This document shows positions 22,525 through 33,334 of a DNA stretch of 64,000 bases, piece by piece. The stretch is taken from positions 42,661-106,660 of the forward strand of contig JBBHKE010002966.1 in NCBI GenBank assembly GCA_037447655.1, read 5' to 3'. The notes below the pieces were generated by a model. It did not search any database, was not told the origin of the DNA, and worked only from the letters and a program-made list of their open reading frames with translations. The position numbers and the translations under genes are program-made. This DNA is from Zygnema cylindricum (lineage: Eukaryota > Streptophyta > Zygnematophyceae > Zygnematales > Zygnemataceae). Positions within the stretch are counted from its first letter, which is position 1, and every line of letters begins with the position of its first letter.

Positions 22525-23439
22525 TTATCTTACTGATTTTAACTTTCTATCTGTTACTCTCTCAGCCATTACAATAAATTCTCGAAACTTATATAACGCC
22601 TTTGACTTATGTTTCAATAAATGCACCCAACTCTTTCGACTATAATCATCCACAATAACAAAAATATACTTATGTCCTCCTAGACTTACTGGTTTGACAT
22701 CTCTACATAAGTCTACATGAACAAGCTCAAGAGGAGCACTAGCTCTATATTTCACATCTTTTACAAGATGAGGTTTTCTAATCAGTTTCCCTTTGCTACA
22801 ACCATTACAACCTTGAACTTTCTCTCCTGATACACACTCTAATCCTCTTACTGCTGCACTTTTCATCATATTTTTTATATTAGACTCAGAAGTATGACAA
22901 AGTCTATGATGCCATAAGCTTAGATCTCCTCTTTCATAACTTACAACGTTAACTAAAATTACTGATTTCTGATTTTCTTGTGGTCTAATCCATTTTAACT
23001 TACTTTGCATACAATCAGTTACATAACCTTCTCCAAATTGATTTCCTTCTCTATCTTGAAAAACTATTCTTCCATTTTCAAACGAGGTTACTCTACCACC
23101 ATTCCTTTGTATTTGAGGAACACTAACAAGATTTACTACTCCATTAGCAAAATATAAAGTATTGTTCAGGTTTACTTTCTTAACATCAACTTTACCATTC
23201 ATATTCTTAACTGGTATATCTAATATGACAGTTCCTTCTGTATCTATTGGAGCAACATGTCCACTAGCAACCGTAATAGTCTTAGGAACTGTAAGCTTTC
23301 TCAAATTTGTAAACAAACTTAAATCACCACAAATATGATGAGGTGCACCTGAATCAACTATCTTATCTTTATAACTTTGACTCTCACATGTAGAATTTGC
23401 AGAATTGATAACAACATTTTCATCTTCTTTCATCATCAT
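22525..23439 (-). pseudogene. Element B protease and integrase N-terminal part
   Basis: A 304-codon open frame. Aspartic protease motif IVDSGAPHHICGDLSLF near 23340. The zinc-binding pre-integrase region has LWHHRLCHTSESNIKNMM and GCNGCSKGK (about 22930-22780). The integrase core starts with LELVHVDLC and FVIVDDYSRKSWVHLLKHKSK. It ends in a frame break at a degenerate copy of SDNGGEF (22525-22500). The next integrase Asp and Glu positions lie in the degraded stretch 22525-22395. Confidence 0.82.
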
Positions 23440-24729
23440 AGAAAAGTTTAGAGACTTATCGCCTTGATCGTCATTAAAATCTGAATAGTGGGTTTGATGT
23501 CCTCTTCCATGTGACTGTCCAAATCTTCCAACACCTCGTCCTCGTTGTCCATATCGACCTCTTCTTTTTTCCGAGTAGTAACATGATCCTCCTCCATTTC
23601 GTTGAAAACACTGAGCACTAACATGTCCCTATTTCCGATAAATGTTGCATTGCTCTTCCCTATCTGGACAGTTAGTAGCCATATGTCCTTCCTTATTACA
23701 CTTATAACAAATAACATGACTTACTTCACCCTGATCACTATAACCTCTTCCAAAACCTGAATACTGAAAGTTGTTTCTACCCCCTCTTGATCTAAACCTT
23801 GCTCAACCTCCACGACCACGTAGAGAATATACCTCAGATGTGTCAGTGAGATTTACATAACTATGTCCAAATCCCCTACCATCTTTCTCTTTACTTTTTT
23901 GCACCTTTTAGAAGGTTAATAGCAAAATCAAAAGTGGGTTTCTCTGTAGATCTTATGACTTCAACTGTGACATCAAACTTAGATGGTAATCCATTTAGAA
24001 ACACAAATACTTTTTCATCTTCAGGAGGAAACTTTCGTGCTCTATTCAACTGCTCTATCAATACAATAAATCTTTTTAAAGCATCATCAATTGACTCATT
24101 ACTTTTCATCCTAAACTGAATAAAGTCTTGAAATACATAATTAGACTTATTTGCAAATCCCTTCTCATACAAATTTTGTAGATGGGTCCAACAAGCATGA
24201 GCGGTATCATGAGTTAACACATGCTCATGAACCGAGCTACTACTACTACTCTGAAGTAATGCAGTCATAGTTGCCATATCTTTATCATCCGACTTTTTCC
24301 TTCTTTTTGCATCTAATGGTATTTTCTCTTCTCTAGTAAGTATTTTCCACAATTTGGAGTAATGGTTCCTTAAATATATCTCTTCCATACATGATAATTA
24401 TTTCCATTAACCATAATAGTCTTAGACGACACCTTATAATCTGACTCTTCATCTGAACTCGACTCATCATCATCATCATAAAAAGGTACTTTCATTTTGC
24501 CTTTTTTACTCTTCTTAGAACTCTCATCATCTGAATTGCCCCCAAAGGTAAGAGTTTTACCGAAAGATTGTCATTCTCTTTTTGCCTTTAGAAATTTGTA
24601 AAGTTCCTCTACAGTCGTTGGATCAAACTGAATTGTGAGACTCTCATTCGCCATTGATAACTTCTTCGATTCTCCAACTCCAAAACTGACTTCAATGTCT
24701 TCTTTCTTTGCCGAGTATTCCTCCACCAT
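23440..24729 (-). pseudogene. Element B gag
   Basis: The probable start is the ATG at 24729 (MVEEYSAKKEDIEV...), followed by a Ser/Asp-rich stretch. A 165-codon frame (24388-23891) has the UBN2-type gag core (HACWTHLQNLYEKG, FQDFIQFRMKSNESIDD, FLNGLPSKFD). A CCHC zinc knuckle CYKCNKEGHMATNC (about 23707-23666) is readable one frame away. A Gly/Arg-rich basic stretch around 23600-23540 is also degraded. At least three frame breaks separate these parts. Confidence 0.78.
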
Positions 24730-24787
24730 AACTCATAAACTCTCAATTCTTAATCAATTCTTAACCCAAATCTAAGTGGAATAAACA

Positions 24788-24801
24788 CCGCTTTGATACC
24801 A
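24788..24801 (-). other. Element B primer-binding site, tRNA-Met 3' end
   Basis: Minus strand TGGTATCAAAGCGG, two bases from the LTR. Plant copia elements classically have TGGTATCAGAGC, complementary to the initiator tRNA-Met 3' end; one mismatch (A for G) here. Confidence 0.8.
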
Positions 24802-24803
24802 AT

Positions 24804-25233
24804 TGATAGGAATAAGAGTCAATCGGAATGCGCTCACAAATACTTAAATGTCTCAATGCGAAAGTGAAACTGAAATCAAATCAAACATTATAACACATTG
24901 AAAGCTCATAATCCAAGATAGAGAGAAATTGAATACTCAATAAAATAAACTCATATTAACTCTATCTTTAAACATTACACTTCTCTTAATTCATCCCTCC
25001 TTAATTGACTCTTGATTGATTCCTAATTGTATCTTAGTTTTTCTTTGTAATTGTAAGCAATCTAACTCACACGATGGCTTTATAACTTAGCCGTGGAAAC
25101 ACTCTAAAACACTAACTCTAGAAATGTCTAAATGTACTTAGACGCAAAAGTGGTACAAAACAAAAATGAAACTACTAGAAACGAAACTGACAAAGTCCTA
25201 TACGACAAAGTTAACTTTCGCGAAACGAAACTA
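24804..25233 (-). repeat. Element B 5' LTR, truncated
   Basis: Matches the first about 430 bases of 19296-19980, then stops at a MITE. The sequence beyond the MITE (25453 on) does not resume the LTR, so about 255 bp are missing. The loss may have accompanied or followed the MITE insertion. Confidence 0.85.
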
Positions 25234-25450
25234 CACCGCCAATCGTTATTAGCGTTGTGTACGCTAATTCCGTCCCGCTTTTTTTTACTTTTATTCTCAA
25301 ATAGAATTATCCACACTATTTAAAAAAAACCCTAATTCCTAATTAGAATAGACGATTTCTTCGAAAATTTTCAAATTCCCAATTAGTGTAAACCATGCTA
25401 ATTATTCGTAAACGCTAAAAAAACTTACAAGCTAATAACGATTGGCGGTG
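25234..25450. mobile_element. Short MITE (217 bp), TA-flanked
   Basis: Left end CACCGCCAATCGTTATTAGC, right end the inverted GCTAATAACGATTGGCGGTG; TA at 25232-25233 and 25451-25452. The TIR clearly resembles that of the 501-bp MITEs (CACCGCGAATCGTAATTAGA), so it is a shorter relative moved by a similar transposase. Confidence 0.82.
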
Positions 25451-25708
25451 TAGCATATTGGACAAACTGTGAACTCAAAACGCACGTCAACGTGAAATTG
25501 AAAGGATCGAACCGACGTGGCATTTTATAAAGGTCAAAATCCAAAACTAATAAAGACACAACAATGTCATTTTAGAACAAAACGACAATGGTGGCAAAAT
25601 TCCAAATTAGGCGAAACCTAATGGCGGCACCCATCGGCAATTTAATGGAAAAGGCAGCGTGGCCAAGTTCAAAAATCAGCCGTACAAACGGGGGTGCCTT
25701 AATAATTG

Positions 25709-26526
25709 TAGTGTTGTGTATCGGTAAGGATTTGCAAATAACCGATATGGGCCATTTTTCGGGTTGCCGATAATTGATAGATTGGCATGCTATAGTGTTA
25801 TCGGTGTTATCGCCGATATTTAACCGATAATATCGATTATTTATCAGCAATAACACCGATATCAATAACTATCGGCGATCAATGAACAGACCGTACAGAG
25901 AATTGTATGACAAGTACACTCAACTGTACATGTTATTCCCAAGACGCGCCGCAGACCCCCTTCCCCCCAATTTCGGTAGAAAATCACGATATTTCCTTAA
26001 TTATTTACAATTTAAGGGAGTTTTACCTGGGTTCCACACTCCGATACGCGCCCACAATGTTTGTTTGACCATTTTTTTTTATTTTTGCAAGGTTAGATAC
26101 GCCCTCATAACACTTCCATGGTGGAAGTAAATGTTGGCAGTCACATAGATGTGCTCGTTTGCTCGTCTTTTTTTCGAAAAAAAAATGATTTACAAATTTA
26201 AAATGTAGTTTAAATTTTTCGTTACGGTACTGTAGTTATAAAATTGTAAAGTATTGTTTAAAATTGGCAACGTTTATGTGATGCATTGTCCGTAATAAAT
26301 TTCAGTTAAACAAATACAAACCAGATTCTAATGCGTGGCATGCCACATTACATAAAGACAATAAAATAATAAAGTATGATAATGCGTACTATAATTTTCT
26401 AAAGTTATCGCCGATATGGAATTTGTTTGTCTCAGACCGATATATTGGGACCTTTGACCGTTCGATAACCAATAACTATCGGTATCGGTGTTATCGCAAC
26501 AATTTTTTTACCGATACACAACACTA
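25709..26526. mobile_element. hAT-like element, long copy (818 bp)
   Basis: Ends TAGTGTTGTGTATCGGTAA and, inverted, TTTACCGATACACAACACTA, matching the MITE at 9435-9871 at both ends. The interior is larger, with several TATCGG/CCGATA inverted motifs (25790-25880). A right flank CTTAATAG (26527-26534) resembles CTTAATAA (25698-25705), which lies three bases from the left end, so the target duplication is only tentative. No transposase frame. Confidence 0.75.
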
Positions 26527-27364
26527 CTTAATAGTCCCCAAAGTAGACGACAAAGTTTAACGGCGAGTTTACCAACGTCTGCGATATGTCGGTGAAAACA
26601 CAACACTGACGTCATGGAGTAGTACTCTCGAAGCCATTGGTCTTTTCGAAGCTATTTGGTCGATTACAATGATAAGTTTTTGTAATAAAGTTTTTCACCT
26701 TTTTATTCTTAAAATTGTTATTTCGATTCCAACTAAAAACGTACCGACACGTCTATTGATACGATTTATTGGCAGTCGGGCGAGTAAACAACCTTCGCAA
26801 TTATAGTTGGTGCCACGTAGGCTAGTGTTCACATTATGAAAATCTATAAATATACTTCAAACGGAAAATGTGAACGTAATATCTGAACCAGCGGAGGTAG
26901 TTAATGTTTCATACGTAAAGTTTGCAGCCAGATGTTAATTTTGAAAATGGAAATCAAAATTTCGAAACAGAATCGCAAAACGACGCTACAAACTTTGAAA
27001 GCCGATGAATGTCAGACGGAGCTTGCTATGATAATTTCCGTTGACCTGGATCCAGCGTGGCAAGAGGCACATGGCTTGTACGATGTGTAAGCCTGTAATC
27101 ACAATTTCGAGGTGGATATTGTTTTGCTTTTTCATGTGTACCAATGGTACACGACCAGTGTGAAGTAACTCTCCAAGCGAGGAGAGTTTCTTCACAGTGG
27201 ATGATTTGCGCGATTGCTTCGCGAATATGAAAAAGTGAAAAATCCAACGTTCAATAGTTACGCCTATAATATTGGATCATCTTGACAATCCGGTAAACAT
27301 GTTTCGTGTGACAACAAAAAAATTGGTACGAATGTGTACAACAACGTACAACACCCAGTAAACA
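26527..27364. other. No confident gene; possible decayed coding fragment on the minus strand
   Basis: Unique DNA. A minus-strand frame at 27195-26986 contains LLHTGRVPLVHMKKQNNIH. This vaguely recalls the ARVPIVK...CDI region of non-canonical poly(A)/uridylyl transferases, with an acidic residue (Glu) where the catalytic Asp would be. No other domain of that family is present. I regard it as a weak resemblance only. Confidence 0.25.
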
Positions 27365-28133
27365 ACCCCACTTTTCCTATAATGGAATCTTATCCTTACA
27401 CGAGTTATTCTGAATAAGAGGGTTAGATGCTATCCATCTGTTTCATTAAGTGAGATTATTCGATTGGTTTTCAATCGAAGCCCCTATGTTTGCCTTATCA
27501 TGGGGTGAAAAGTCAAAGAAAAAGACCCTTCACTTAACTAGTGTTTTCAATAGGATTCGAATTATGTACATTTCAACTACTATTTTAGTGTGATAAATTT
27601 TAAGCTTAAAACACTCATAAACCTATTTTACTACAACAAGAATAACTATTAGTGTAAAGACAAAAATCAAGTTACTTTTCAGTTGAAGGGCCTAACGCCA
27701 CCAAAAATATGAACACTATTTTGTACATCTAATTATAAATTACATACACATTCCTATAGTGCGACAGTTATAGCCTTTGTTCACATAGTTGACGTTTAAA
27801 CATGTGAAATCAGTGTCACGCTATTTTCACCCATCTTATAACTATAAACCAAATCTAAGTCCACTTTCCAGCGTGATATCCTTACACATACATTAAATAT
27901 TAATCTACATGTTTTATCACAAGTATAAAAACCACCGCAATCCGGGAAGTTGACTTTTCATTGAACTAAAAACAGAAATGTGATTATCAATAAGAACAAC
28001 ATCATTTTATCCAAATACTCACAAAATTCGAATTTTAAATAGTGTGATTTTATCATCAACTTTACATGTATTAAGCTTAGGATAACTTTTGTGATCAATT
28101 CACTTCCCAAAAAAAGAAACTGAAAAGTGGGGT
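27365..28133. repeat. Candidate inverted-repeat element beside the gap
   Basis: ACCCCACTTTTC at 27365-27376 is repeated in exact inverse as GAAAAGTGGGGT at 28122-28133. The 769-bp interior is AT-rich and non-coding. No clear target duplication is visible, and the right end is seven bases from an assembly gap. Confidence 0.4.
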
Positions 28134-28140
28134 ACTATTC

Positions 28141-28951
28141 NNNNNNNNNNNNNNNNNNNNNNNNNNNNNNNNNNNNNNNNNNNNNNNNNNNNNNNNNNNN
28201 NNNNNNNNNNNNNNNNNNNNNNNNNNNNNNNNNNNNNNNNNNNNNNNNNNNNNNNNNNNNNNNNNNNNNNNNNNNNNNNNNNNNNNNNNNNNNNNNNNNN
28301 NNNNNNNNNNNNNNNNNNNNNNNNNNNNNNNNNNNNNNNNNNNNNNNNNNNNNNNNNNNNNNNNNNNNNNNNNNNNNNNNNNNNNNNNNNNNNNNNNNNN
28401 NNNNNNNNNNNNNNNNNNNNNNNNNNNNNNNNNNNNNNNNNNNNNNNNNNNNNNNNNNNNNNNNNNNNNNNNNNNNNNNNNNNNNNNNNNNNNNNNNNNN
28501 NNNNNNNNNNNNNNNNNNNNNNNNNNNNNNNNNNNNNNNNNNNNNNNNNNNNNNNNNNNNNNNNNNNNNNNNNNNNNNNNNNNNNNNNNNNNNNNNNNNN
28601 NNNNNNNNNNNNNNNNNNNNNNNNNNNNNNNNNNNNNNNNNNNNNNNNNNNNNNNNNNNNNNNNNNNNNNNNNNNNNNNNNNNNNNNNNNNNNNNNNNNN
28701 NNNNNNNNNNNNNNNNNNNNNNNNNNNNNNNNNNNNNNNNNNNNNNNNNNNNNNNNNNNNNNNNNNNNNNNNNNNNNNNNNNNNNNNNNNNNNNNNNNNN
28801 NNNNNNNNNNNNNNNNNNNNNNNNNNNNNNNNNNNNNNNNNNNNNNNNNNNNNNNNNNNNNNNNNNNNNNNNNNNNNNNNNNNNNNNNNNNNNNNNNNNN
28901 NNNNNNNNNNNNNNNNNNNNNNNNNNNNNNNNNNNNNNNNNNNNNNNNNNN
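28141..28951. other. Assembly gap (811 N)
   Basis: Unknown sequence. Open frames drawn across it are meaningless. Confidence 0.98.

Positions 28952-28952
<1 letters not shown>

Positions 28953-29030
<78 letters not shown>
28953..29030 (+). repeat. (AG)n microsatellite
   Basis: AG dinucleotide repeat starting at the gap edge, like the one at 4251-4358. Confidence 0.95.
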
Positions 29031-29033
<3 letters not shown>

Positions 29034-29150
29034 CCATAGTTGCCGCCATAGTCAAAAAAAAACAGGTAGACAGGTAGGCAATCAGACAGATTGATAGATT
29101 ACCAAAATGGTGCCTTTAGCACGTTTTGAACCTCGGTCTACGGAGTACTA

Positions 29151-29422
29151 TGTTGAAATTAATAGATTTCTACAGTATTTTCTAGGTTTTAATATGTTAG
29201 TATAAAAGGAAAAGAAAAGGACAGACAACCTGCCTCCACTTCCTCTCTCTAGCCCCCATACTTGTTGGAGTCACTGAAGGATAGAGGGGGTGGTTGAACC
29301 ATGGCTGCCTAAGTTCAACATATAGGTATATTTAGTAGGTTACTAAAAAGAGACCTGACAGACCCATGACTTGATCCCAATACGTGCCGTCCGTCAAGTT
29401 GGCCGGTAGCTTTCAGCCTTAT
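29151..29422 (+). repeat. C1 5' LTR, first part
   Basis: Starts TGTTGAAATTAATAGATTTC and matches 43176-43447. It stops at CCTTAT, where A2 begins, and resumes at 37034 with the missing TATCCTATTAGAC. Confidence 0.85.
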
Positions 29423-29885
29423 TAGTAGAAATTGATGGTTTGTTTAGTATTTTCTAGGTCTAAAATAAAATGGAGAAAAGAAGCCAAGGCAGTCTGTCTC
29501 TAACTTCTCTCTTTAACTCCCACACTTGTTGCAGTCACTGAAAGTCGGAGATGAAGTTAGAACCATGGCTGCCTATGCTAACCTGGGATTTACAAGTAGG
29601 TGATTAGTTGATTTTTAGTAGTAAGTTAACTGATTTACTAAAAGGAAAGCTGTCGGATCCATGATTTGATCTTGGTACCTACCGGCCGTCAAATCCGCCG
29701 GTAGCTGGTAGCTCTATCCATTTAGTCTATGACGAGTTAGAATACATTGTGTTTGATAATTCGATAAACATTACAAAGCTGACAAATTCATTTAACGGTA
29801 ACTATTTACAAATTACATTGATTCGGTTATGTAAAAGTAAGGATTAAGGTACAGACAAGAAACTTGTACCGCGCATTTGTTTCGA
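29423..29885 (+). repeat. A2 5' LTR, first half only
   Basis: Matches 34790-35255 (the start of the A2 3' LTR) with moderate divergence. It ends exactly in the central hairpin motif (...GCGCATTTGTTTCG), where an antisense LTR fragment begins. Confidence 0.8.
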
Positions 29886-30793
29886 CTAGCTTGGACTCCT
29901 TTGAGTCCGTAGCAAAAAGAATCACTGAAAATGGTCAAGTAAATTGATAGTTATGACTGGCCAAAGTTTGCCATTTATACAAGGTGCTCTCTGGGAGAGG
30001 CAGCTACCTACCCAAAACTTTCTAAGTCCTATTCCCCCTCTAAAACTCTATCTACTGAAGTACGTCACCAATCAAATTACTGTGTCGTACAGAAAAGTAC
30101 AGGTGCCGGTGTACTTTCTGTACGGCCATTGTACAACATGGCCAAATTGTCGACACGTGTTATAGCCGGATTTGTTCTCGCAATCTCCGGAGTCGCCGCA
30201 ATCCAACATTGTCGCCCCATGTATCACATGAAGTGGTGATGGCTGAAAAACGCCAAAAGTACATGTTCCGTGATCGCGGCACCTATCGTGGCCGTCCGAT
30301 CAAACTGGATACAATTGTAGTCGTTGAAAATACGCGTGCGATATTTGTTTCGCATTCGAAACAAATGCGCGGTATCCGTTTCATAATATACATTTAATCG
30401 TACTTCGTACTATACAAAGCTGTATCTATGCATTACGTATCTGTTTTCCGTTATACGAACTAGTCTATGTTTCAAAATATAAATACTTGTCAAACCTATT
30501 ACACTCTAGCACTGGCTTTAGACATGTTGGTTTAAGCTAACGGCTAGTTTGACAGAAGGTAGGTACCAGGATAAAATCCTGGATCAGTCAAGTCTTTTAG
30601 ATAACTCTATCAAGATTTGCCTTCCTGTCCTCTTTGGACATCCTAGGCAGCCATGGATCCAACTCCTCCTCAAGTCTTCAGTGAGTGCGACAAGTGTGGG
30701 GACTTGAGTGAAGAGTTAGAGGCGGGCTGTCACTGTCCCTTTTTTGCCTTTTATATTTACAATCTCTAGACCTAGAAAATACTTAAATTTACA
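29886..30793 (-). repeat. F-family LTR fragment, antisense
   Basis: Corresponds to about 35553-36449 of the solo LTR in the A2 3' LTR, but lacks its first about 280 bases. It ends TTTACA at 30793; A-family gag resumes at once (TTCAGCATTCATG). It appears to be a solo LTR inserted in A2 gag; a later deletion removed its beginning, gag's start and half of the A2 5' LTR. Confidence 0.7.
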
Positions 30794-31470
30794 TTCAGCA
30801 TTCATGTCACCTATTCCGAGGAACGTGGAGAATGATACTGATACCTGGGACTTCAACAATATGTCGGCAAATCACTTAATCCTCCGCCATCTTACTCAAG
30901 GGTTTGCATGTCCTCATTTGCAGGTAGAAAAGGCATCCAATCTTTAGATGGCTCTCATAAAGATTTACCAAACTGGTACGATTCAGCAACAACAGTTGGC
31001 TGATCAGAAAGTTAAGGAGTATGTATACAAAGGGGGGGAAATGTTGGATTTTTGCAATGAGCTTGCTACACTTTTCATGGAGTTAGAAAAGTGGTGGAAA
31101 AGATTTTAGTGAAAAAGAAAAGGTTAATTGTTTACTGATGAAGTTACCCGATGAGTTCGAGAACATAGTCAACCGTGTGAAGGACTTGTCGGACTCAAGG
31201 TGGATATGGAACTCAGTGGTAGGGATGATTCTCGTTCGGGAGAATACGATTGAGATCCGAAAGGGAGGAAAGAGGTGGGCAAGCCTTGGCAATTGCGACT
31301 GATTCGAGGAACGTGGATTTCATAAACTGGTCGGAAACTATGGGCGGGGGGGAGCAAAAAAATCTGACCGACGAGTTTGGACGAAGGGATCCCAAAGGTT
31401 TATGTCATTTTTGTAAGAAATCGAGGCACTATATGGCAGAGTGCACAAAGCTACCGAGCTTCGGTTAAAG
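30794..31470 (+). pseudogene. A2 gag, N-terminally truncated
   Basis: Begins at AFMSPIPRN, equivalent to residue about 100 of A3 gag, and runs through WDFNNMSANHLILRHLTQGF, then TIQQQQLADQKVKEYVYKG and a CCHC knuckle CHFCKKSRHYMAEC (about 31398-31441). A stop near 30946, a frameshift near 31090 and another near 31270 break it. The deletion upstream removed the start and primer site, so this copy cannot be expressed as a polyprotein. Confidence 0.8.
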
Positions 31471-33334
31471 GAGGGGCAATCTGGTGGAACCGCGAGAGGA
31501 AAGAAAAAAGCCCTTGTGACACAAGTACATGAGGCAGAATCGAAGGACGAAGACGATGAGCTCCTATTGGATGAGGAGTTGGAAGCGAAAAACGAGGTCG
31601 AAATTCCACGAAGGCAGAAATGTGCTTACGGTGGATTGCAAGGTGAAGCAGGCTGGATTATAGATTCAGGTGCCTCCATGCACATGTGTAAGGATAAGCA
31701 CCTGTTCATTAAGATAAGAAAGATTCCCGCCGTAGAGATAGAGTACGGGGATGGGAGGATAGTCATTACTACTCTTGTAGGATTGGTAGATGTGAAAGTG
31801 TTAGTAGAAGGAAAGACATCCATAGTAACATTCTCCGATGTATTGTTTATTCCAAAGTTGAACAAAAACCTCATCTTTACAACTGTATTAGATGATAAGG
31901 CTTTTTTTTCTAGCACTAGGGAAGGAGTCTTTATTGCTTGTTTTGAGGAGGATGTCTATTTCATTGCTCAAAAAGGTAGCCAAGGGATGTTTAGGCTGAT
32001 TTTAAGTAATGAAACAAAGAAACTTTATTATGCTGGTGTTCATGATATTATGATGTGGCATAAGAGGCTTGGGCATGTGAATCTAGATAAGTTAAGAGAG
32101 ATGAAAAAGATGGGAGTGGTGGAAGGGATTAAGTTCAGTGAGAGTGATAATATAAGTGATTGTAGTGGATGTGCTCAAGGTAAAGCACACAGATTACCCT
32201 TTCCCAAAACAGCCACCTATAAGGGAGAAAAAATTCTAGATTTAGTACACACAGATATTTGGGGACCGACTAAAGTGCCCTCACCGGGGGGGAAGAGATT
32301 TATGATGACTATCACTGATGATTGGTCTCGGTATTCCAGGGTGTATTTTTTGAAAAACAAGTCAGAAGCTCAGGATTGTTTTACACAATATAAAACATGG
32401 AGCGAAAAACTCCATGAAACTCCAATCAAGAGAGTAAAGAGTGACAATGGTGGAGAGTATACTTCTAACCAGTTTGAGGATTTTCTGAGGGAAGATGGGG
32501 TCCAACACCAAAAGACAGTTTCAGAAAATCCGGAACAGAATGGGGTAGCTGAAAGGTTAAATAGGACACTAAGTGATAGTGCTAGAAGCATGTTATCAGA
32601 TAAGAAGTCAGAAAAAAGGATTTGGGCAGAAGCATTGAATTGTGCTTGTTACCTCAAGAATAGAGTTCTTACTTCAGCTATAAAAGATCAAACACCTTAT
32701 GAGGGATTGACAGGCCGGAAACCAGACATATCTCACTTAAAGGTTTTCGGCAATCAAGTATTCAATCTAGATACAGATCGGTCTAATTGAAAGGTATATC
32801 CTAAAGGAAAACCAAGATACTTATTAGGATATGATGAGGATGTTAAAGGATATATAGTTTACGATTTAAAAAGGGAAGATATAATCTTAGTAAAGCATAT
32901 AGTAGTTATGGATGAAGGAAAGTCTGTGGATCCCTTGAAGTATACAAAGTAAGTTAAAACCAGATTTGAGTCAGAAAATTCCGATGACTTTGAGCTTCCT
33001 AACTATCCAGGTTTTAGAGAAGATGACATTCTAGCAGGAACAAATTAGACCGAAAAAGACTTGGCTGCGGAAACTCCAGTGGGATAGGGGAGAAGCCAAG
33101 ATTGTTCGAAACAATCCACGAGAACCATCTATTCCGACCTCAAATTTTGAGGGGGGATATAGAAGTTGCAAAAGATTACAAGAAAAACAGGTTAATAACA
33201 AGGTAACAAAGCTATCTCATCAAGATGAACCTCAAACTTATGGAGAGGTGATGACTTGTCCAGAAAGGAACTGGTGGAAGACAACCATCAATGAGGAGAC
33301 GGCTTCAATTATGGCAGCCCATACTTGAGAGCTG
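31471..33334 (+). pseudogene. A2 protease and integrase
   Basis: A 449-codon frame (31441-32790) covers the acidic linker, the protease motif IIDSGASMHMC (near 31655), the pre-integrase zinc region (MMWHKRLGHVNLDKL, CSGCAQGKAHRLPF) and the integrase core with HTDIWGP, SDNGGEY and PEQNGVAERLNRTL, which holds the Asp-Asp-Glu positions. It ends at a stop in place of Trp/Lys (DRSN*) at 32790. The C-terminal domain and linker (32791-33334) continue in the same region with stops near 32950, 33047 and 33328. This is the longest intact integrase core in the window. Confidence 0.85.

Larger units (their letters stand above)
19296..25233 (-). mobile_element. Ty1/copia retrotransposon B, degenerate
   Basis: A second copia lineage, unrelated at LTR level to the A/C families. 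The left LTR is complete (19296-19980) and the right LTR is truncated (24804-25233). The primer site matches the initiator tRNA-Met 3' end. The coding region is in copia order (gag, protease, integrase, RT, RNase H) but split by frameshifts, stops and a 92-bp duplication. The truncated right end coincides with a MITE insertion at 25234. Confidence 0.88.

Noticed and set aside
28127-29077. Frames of about 300 codons across the 811-N gap
   Set aside because: Openness is produced by Ns and the AG repeat.
29151-29160. Target duplication for C1
   Set aside because: Left flank TACTA and right flank AATCC do not match; the right end is rearranged, so no duplication is claimed.
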